This document shows positions 7,068 to 10,283 of a stretch of 10,283 nucleotides of DNA, in pieces; position 1 is the first letter of the stretch; each line of letters starts with the position of its first letter. The stretch covers positions 1-10,283 of the forward strand of contig JANTFY010000061.1 in the NCBI GenBank assembly GCA_024763185.1, given 5' to 3'. The DNA comes from Gammaproteobacteria bacterium. GTDB taxonomy: Bacteria; Pseudomonadota; Gammaproteobacteria; GCA-001735895. A program made the position numbers and the translations under genes. The notes beneath the pieces were generated by a model. That model ran no database searches. It had not been told where the DNA came from and was given only the letters and a program-made list of their open reading frames with translations.

Positions 7068-7098
7068 CGATGATCAACAATAGATCATCAGATCATCG
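7068..7098. repeat. Inverted and tandem GATCATC repeats after the MocR gene
   Basis: CGATGATC (7068-7075) pairs with GATCATCG (7091-7098) over 8 bp, and an additional GATCATC copy at 7083-7089 can pair with the same left arm using a 7-base loop. Two alternative hairpins therefore compete for one strand. The element lies directly after the MocR stop and before the hemerythrin gene, both on the minus strand. There is no U run, so it is not a classical terminator. It might be an attenuator, an RNA-processing hairpin or an operator. Confidence 0.5.
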
Positions 7099-8547
7099 TC
7101 ATGTGTTCAGGCTGTGAAGGATTGCAGATAGTTGCTCAAGTGCCTGTTCGTTTTCAGGCGTCCACGGAAAGCCGCAGTTGATGCGAATATAATTTTTGAA
7201 TTTGCGCGTGGCTGAAAACAACATGCCGGGCGTGATGCCAATGTTTTGTGCCAGCGCGCGATTATAAACCTCGAAACAGTCTATGCTGCGTGGCAACTCA
7301 ATCCACAATACAAAACCGCCCTTGGGGTCCGATATACGGGTGCCTTGTGGAAACAGGCGCGCGATCATAAAACGGGCCTTTTCCACCTGACCGTGAAAGG
7401 CCTTGCGTAAACGTGACAGGTGGCGGTCGTATTGACCGCTGCGTAGAAATTCGGCGATTGCCAGTTGCTGCAGCGATGGCGAGGCGGAAGAGGTGGCCTG
7501 CTTCCATTCCAGCAATTTATTGTGATAGCGGCCCCCGCTGACCCAGCCCATGCGAAAACCGGGAGCCAGCGTCTTGGAAAAGGAAGAGCAGGATAAAACC
7601 AGCCCTTCACGGTCATAACATTTGGTGATGCCGGGCCGTTGCTTGCCAAAATACAGGTCGCCGTAAACATCGTCTTCAATAATAGGAATATTGTGTTCTG
7701 TGAGCATTTCAACCAGTTGTTTTTTGCTGTCATCAGGCATCAGCGAACCGGTCGGGTTGTTGAAGTTGGGCACGATCAACATGGCCGTGATGTCCATGGT
7801 ATCCAGGGCAAATTCGAGCGAATCCAGGTTCACACCTGTCTCCGGATCGCTGTCGATTTCCAGCGCCAGCATGCCAAGTTTTTCGATCAGTCGTAATACT
7901 GAGAAGTAAGTAGGGGATTCAACGGCAATGATATCGCCACGCTTGGCAACGGTTTGCAAGCTGAGTGAAAGGGCCTCGGTTGCGCCGTTGGTGATAATGA
8001 TTTCATCCGCCGACAGATTAACGCCGAGTTGGGCATAGCGCAAAGCGATCTGCTGGCGTAATTTTTCATGACCCGGTGGAAAGCAGTAGTCCATGCAGGT
8101 GGCTGGGTGGCGGCTGATGATGCCACGGGTCTCACGCATCAGTGCTTTTTCCGGCATCAGGTCCATGGCCGGTTTGGCAGCCGCGAAGGGGGCGATTCGG
8201 GGGTTGCTGGATAGACTGAAGATTTCCTCGAATAGCCTGCCGAAACGCACTTTCAGCGGTTGGCAGCAGGCTGAAATTATGGGTTTAGGTGTGGCAATGG
8301 ACTGGTTCAGGTTCGCCTTGATATAGAAACCGGATTGCGGTTTGGCGTTCAGAATCCCCTGGTCTTCCAATGACAGGTAGGCCTGGTTGATGGTTGAGAT
8401 ACTGACTTTAAGGGTTTTGCTCAACTTGCGTAACGAGGGTACGCGATCCCCCGGTTTAAGGGTGCCTTTATCAATCAGGTCCATGATATAACGGGAAACC
8501 TGGTCGTATTTGAATCGTTCTGTCTCGCTCTGCTGGGAAAGTGCCAT
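7099..8547 (-). CDS. MocR-type regulator: GntR DNA-binding plus aminotransferase domain
   Basis: The 482-residue protein has an N-terminal GntR winged helix (about 10-80: 'SRYIMDLIDKGTLKPGDRVP', 'VSISTINQAYLSLEDQGIL') fused to a full fold-type I aminotransferase domain. PLP residues are visible: the NPTG motif at 264-267, 'EDDVYGDLYF' with Asp292/293 and Tyr295, the Schiff-base lysine at 325 in 'SSFSKTLAPGFRMGW', and Arg455 in 'YIRINCGF' for a substrate carboxylate. Family members are transcription factors that respond to PLP or amino-group ligands; catalysis is usually not their role. ATG 8547 has TAGGA upstream (8557-8553). The gene is divergent from a DUF1127 gene, the arrangement I recall for E. 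coli yjiR and yjiS. It probably controls that gene and itself through the shared intergenic region (inference). Confidence 0.93.
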   Translation of the reverse strand: MALSQQSETERFKYDQVSRYIMDLIDKGTLKPGDRVPSLRKLSKTLKVSISTINQAYLSLEDQGILNAKPQSGFYIKANLNQSIATPKPIISACCQPLKVRFGRLFEEIFSLSSNPRIAPFAAAKPAMDLMPEKALMRETRGIISRHPATCMDYCFPPGHEKLRQQIALRYAQLGVNLSADEIIITNGATEALSLSLQTVAKRGDIIAVESPTYFSVLRLIEKLGMLALEIDSDPETGVNLDSLEFALDTMDITAMLIVPNFNNPTGSLMPDDSKKQLVEMLTEHNIPIIEDDVYGDLYFGKQRPGITKCYDREGLVLSCSSFSKTLAPGFRMGWVSGGRYHNKLLEWKQATSSASPSLQQLAIAEFLRSGQYDRHLSRLRKAFHGQVEKARFMIARLFPQGTRISDPKGGFVLWIELPRSIDCFEVYNRALAQNIGITPGMLFSATRKFKNYIRINCGFPWTPENEQALEQLSAILHSLNT

Positions 8548-8563
8548 GACAATTCCTAAACTG

Positions 8564-8570
8564 TACCGAT
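8564..8570 (-). promoter_or_regulatory. Candidate operator: ATCGGTA element, minus orientation
   Basis: TACCGAT here is the exact inverse of ATCGGTA at 8628-8634. It lies 16 bases before the MocR start codon and adjoins ATAATA (8569-8574), which read on the minus strand is TATTAT, a possible -10 box for the MocR gene. Occupancy here would suit autorepression. Binding by the regulator is inferred, not shown. Confidence 0.4.
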
Positions 8571-8627
8571 AATATTTTAAATAAATTGTAACTGTTTTAG
8601 TGACAGATTGCCTACTAATATTTCAAC

Positions 8628-8634
8628 ATCGGTA
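8628..8634 (+). promoter_or_regulatory. Candidate operator: ATCGGTA element, plus orientation
   Basis: ATCGGTA forms a perfect 7-bp inverted repeat with 8564-8570 across 57 bases, and it recurs at 8926-8932. It lies 38 bases before the DUF1127 start codon, in its promoter or 5' leader. A weak -10-like TACTAA (8613-8618) precedes it. The role as a MocR-regulator site is inferred. Confidence 0.4.
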
Positions 8635-8660
8635 TTAACCCTTAAGCACCCGCTGTTATC

Positions 8661-8666
8661 AGGAGG
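8661..8666 (+). promoter_or_regulatory. Strong ribosome binding site of the DUF1127 gene
   Basis: AGGAGG stands six bases before ATG 8673. It is the best Shine-Dalgarno match in the window, which fits an abundantly translated small protein. Confidence 0.85.
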
Positions 8667-8672
8667 CAAGCC

Positions 8673-8885
8673 ATGACAACTTTGATTCTTCAACATAAAG
8701 CTGCCCTGCAGCAACCAAATAACCTGCTGCATAAATTTAAATCTGTGGGAGCAACCCTGCGTTTATGGATGGATCGGCAACATCAGCGCAAACAACTGGC
8801 AAAACTGGATGCGCATCTGCTGCGGGATATTGGTCTAGACAGCAATCAGGTTGAGCAGGAGCTGGCAAAACCCTTCTGGAAATGA
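8673..8885 (+). CDS. DUF1127 (YjiS-like) small protein
   Basis: The 70-residue protein carries the DUF1127 signature in its second half: 'LWMDRQHQRKQLAKLDAHLL' then 'RDIGLDSNQVEQELAKPFWK', with the conserved RDIGL (51-55) and C-terminal KPFW (66-69). The basic, arginine-rich helix is typical of the family; small DUF1127 proteins in alphaproteobacteria have been linked to RNA turnover and to phosphate and carbon metabolism, but this member is in a different group and its role is unknown. The N-terminal 25 residues are not part of the signature. It has a strong ribosome binding site and its own terminator, so it is a monocistronic transcript. The divergent neighbour is a MocR-type regulator, as for E. 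coli yjiS and yjiR. Confidence 0.93.
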   Translation: MTTLILQHKAALQQPNNLLHKFKSVGATLRLWMDRQHQRKQLAKLDAHLLRDIGLDSNQVEQELAKPFWK

Positions 8886-8926
8886 TTTTCAGTAAATACC
8901 GCATTTAAAGCCATTGTGACTTCCTA

Positions 8927-8953
8927 TCGGTATCCCATCCCCTCTGATACCGA
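8927..8953 (+). repeat. Hairpin in the 3' UTR of the DUF1127 gene, carrying the ATCGGTA element
   Basis: TCGGTATC (8927-8934) and GATACCGA (8946-8953) form a perfect 8-bp inverted repeat with an 11-base loop. The arms repeat the element found at 8564 and 8628. It sits between the stop codon and the intrinsic terminator, so in RNA it would form a second stem before the terminator stem. It could equally be a DNA-binding site. Confidence 0.6.
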
Positions 8954-8959
8954 ATGTTT

Positions 8960-8989
8960 AACCTCTATCTCACATAGAGGTTTTTTTTT
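8960..8989 (+). terminator. Intrinsic terminator of the DUF1127 gene
   Basis: AACCTCTAT and ATAGAGGTT form a 9-bp perfect stem with a 5-base loop (CTCAC), and nine T residues run from 8981 to 8989. This is a textbook rho-independent terminator reading to the right. Confidence 0.93.
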
Positions 8990-9042
8990 GGAAATATCAA
9001 ATGATTCTCAGTGTCGAAGGGGCGTTATCTTCTATCATCTTC

Positions 9043-9064
9043 AAAAAAAACATTCGAGGGGTGT
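9043..9064 (-). terminator. Weak possible terminator after the exported-protein gene
   Basis: On the minus strand AACAC-type sequence before TGTTT is followed by eight T residues (plus-strand A run 9043-9050). The stem is only about five bp and AT-rich, so termination would be inefficient if it happens at all. Confidence 0.25.
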
Positions 9065-9068
9065 TTGC

Positions 9069-10112
9069 TCAGGGCGCCACGATCAAACACTGTGGATGTA
9101 ACAACGCAGGGGCATAAATGCCGTAATGTTTTTGTGCTTTCACGCACGGCGCGGCTTGCACGGGACAATGATAGTTTGAATCGATCTCCTTCATGCGCAG
9201 TTTCACCTTTTCTTCGATCATTGGATTGGCATAACCGTTACAGTTAAAGCCTTCATCCCAAGCGGCATCGATATACGGTCGAAGGTCGAATCGTCGATTG
9301 GCTTGCCAGGCACGTACCACTCTGCGCTGCTTTATCGATTCGATGAACTGTATATCACAACTCACGTAAGGACGATCGAATAAACGTTCTATCGGTCCAT
9401 TCAGTGGATCGCTTTGCTCCAGCAACACTCGATTCCAAAAACGCCAGCCGTTGAAGTTGGCGACAAGATCGGCATACGAAAATATGCCCGTCGTGGTTGT
9501 ACCGAACAACCCCTCCTCCATGCCTTTGCCCCATTCCATCGCTGCCTGTAAACCCGCATCCTCATCCTGGCTGATTTCGAAATAACGCCAGCCCTCGGCA
9601 AAGAAATGCCCGAGTTTGTCCAGCCCGATGACATGACCCTCAATATTTACCACCTCGCTCAGCTCCTTGAGATTGAGTGAGAAGCCTTCCAGGAAGTCGA
9701 TATCGCGATAAATCGAATCCTTGAGTCTTAGCGCATAAGTTTTGCCGGCCAGTAATTCACGAAACTGAAGATCGATATCGTAGCCCTTAAGCCCCCAAGC
9801 AAGCAGGTAAGACTGAAAAATGGATTGTTTCAACGAGGTGTAGAGGTCATCAACATCGCAATCCGGCTTTCGCGTTAAGAGCTCAATGCCATCAATGTCT
9901 TCAACCAGTAAGCGATCAGCATTAGCCGTTTCAATCGCCTTCGCTATGCGCTCATTGATGATCGAATTGATGTCATTGCTCACATCCGGGAGCCGGACAT
10001 GTCTTGAAGTAACGCTATCGATCTCAGCGGTCAGCGCATTGGACTGGACGATGGATAGAAGAAAACAGAGTAAAGCGCTGCTAAAAAATGTAAGTAAAGG
10101 AAATCTTTGCAA
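9069..10112 (-). CDS. Predicted exported protein of unknown family
   Basis: From a TTG at 10112 the protein has 347 residues. It begins with a plausible Sec signal (MQRFPLLTFFSSALLCFLLS, then VQSNALTA, cleavage near SNA or LTA at about residues 25-28). The frame is open upstream to 10190, but those codons lie inside the tRNA gene, so a start there is not credible. No good ribosome binding site precedes the TTG, so the start is uncertain. I do not recognise the family. Notable stretches are 'GLDKLGHFFAEGWRYFE' (about 163-179) with an Asp-Lys-x-Gly-His-Phe core, and 'GIFSYADLVANFNGWRFWNR' (about 209-228). The C-terminal part is rich in cysteine, as expected for an exported protein with disulfides. 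The gene follows tRNA-Arg on the same strand and might be read from its promoter. Confidence 0.7.
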   Translation of the reverse strand: MQRFPLLTFFSSALLCFLLSIVQSNALTAEIDSVTSRHVRLPDVSNDINSIINERIAKAIETANADRLLVEDIDGIELLTRKPDCDVDDLYTSLKQSIFQSYLLAWGLKGYDIDLQFRELLAGKTYALRLKDSIYRDIDFLEGFSLNLKELSEVVNIEGHVIGLDKLGHFFAEGWRYFEISQDEDAGLQAAMEWGKGMEEGLFGTTTTGIFSYADLVANFNGWRFWNRVLLEQSDPLNGPIERLFDRPYVSCDIQFIESIKQRRVVRAWQANRRFDLRPYIDAAWDEGFNCNGYANPMIEEKVKLRMKEIDSNYHCPVQAAPCVKAQKHYGIYAPALLHPQCLIVAP

Positions 10113-10128
10113 ATTGACAATACAAATA

Positions 10129-10205
10129 TGGCGCGCTCGGCGGGAGTCGAACCCACGACCTTTGGCTTCGGAGGCCAACACTCTATCCAACTGAGCTACG
10201 AGCGC
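10129..10205 (-). tRNA. tRNA-Arg(CCG)
   Basis: The minus strand folds into a complete cloverleaf of 77 bases. The acceptor stem is GCGCTCG with CGAGCGC, the discriminator is G and the CCA end is encoded (10131-10129). The anticodon arm TTGGC-CTCCGAA-GCCAA gives anticodon CCG, which reads the arginine codon CGG. The T arm is GTGGG-TTCGACT-CCCGC, with one G-U pair, and the variable loop is AGGTC. It resembles E. coli argX in the acceptor and D-arm sequence. I see no partial copy of its 3' end elsewhere in the window, so there is no sign of an integrated element using it here. Confidence 0.97.
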
Positions 10206-10220
10206 TTTGAAAGGTGATGC

Positions 10221-10249
10221 ATTCTAAAGTATCGGTGGGGATACGTCCA
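10221..10249 (-). promoter_or_regulatory. Sigma-70 type promoter of tRNA-Arg
   Basis: On the minus strand TGGACG (10249-10244) and TAGAAT (10226-10221) match the -35 and -10 boxes in four and five of six positions with a 17-base spacer. The -10 box ends 15 bases before the mature tRNA, leaving room for a short 5' leader. Confidence 0.6.
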
Positions 10250-10267
10250 TGTAGCAATGTCTCCGGC

Positions 10268-10283
10268 CCGGCATCCCTGCCGG
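10268..10283. repeat. GC-rich hairpin at the window edge
   Basis: CCGGCA and TGCCGG form a perfect 6-bp stem with a 4-base loop. It may belong to a terminator or an interspersed repeat that continues past the window; no T run is visible within it. Confidence 0.35.

Noticed and set aside
10113..10190. N-terminal extension of the exported protein (MDRVLASEAKGRGFDSRRAR)
   Set aside because: These codons mostly lie within the tRNA-Arg gene, so they are not a credible protein start.
9886..10194. Plus-strand frame ending in RARRESNPRPLASEA
   Set aside because: This tail is the well-known spurious translation of an antisense tRNA; the frame is antisense to the exported-protein gene and the tRNA.
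10129..10205. tRNA-Arg as an integration site for a mobile element
   Set aside because: No integrase gene and no repeat of the tRNA 3' end was seen in the window.

Overview
The window reads as a chromosomal segment of a gammaproteobacterium of moderate GC content. Pointers are a YchJ/UPF0225 protein, a YjiR/YjiS-like pair (MocR regulator next to a DUF1127 protein), a RecQ with an extra C-terminal helix-turn-helix domain, and a tRNA-Arg(CCG) with an encoded CCA end. No genus can be named from sequence alone. I see no transposase, integrase, phage gene, CRISPR array or plasmid gene, so this looks like ordinary core and lineage-specific chromosome.

Layout. Positions 1-869 hold an upstream region and a membrane-anchored protein of an uncharacterised family. 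Positions 870-1185 are gene-poor. Positions 1186-2423 (minus) encode a cysteine-rich lipoprotein of unknown function, preceded by a possible 42-residue ORF overlapping it by ATGA. Divergently, 2544-3975 (plus) is a tight two-gene unit: a secreted PhnD-type substrate-binding protein, then a two-helix membrane protein that looks like a sensor input module with no output domain. It ends tail to tail with recQ (3972-6104, minus), both stop codons lying in one TTAA. RecQ is divergent from a YchJ-family zinc-motif protein (6140-6592) with only 35 bp between the start codons. A hemerythrin-like protein (6611-7018, minus) follows.

Positions 7099-8547 (minus) encode a MocR-type regulator (GntR DNA-binding domain fused to an aminotransferase fold), divergent from a 70-residue DUF1127 protein (8673-8885) that ends in a strong intrinsic terminator. 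The sequence ATCGGTA, in either orientation, recurs in the shared promoter region and in the 3' untranslated region of the DUF1127 gene. These copies are candidate binding sites for the regulator or RNA pairing elements. The right end has a predicted exported protein of unknown family (9069-10112, minus) just downstream of tRNA-Arg (10129-10205, minus), which has a recognisable promoter.

The most interesting items are the ATCGGTA cluster around the MocR/DUF1127 pair and the binding-protein plus output-less sensor pair that has no ABC permease or ATPase nearby. Most of the rest is ordinary, and I do not see convincing evidence of a wholly new system.
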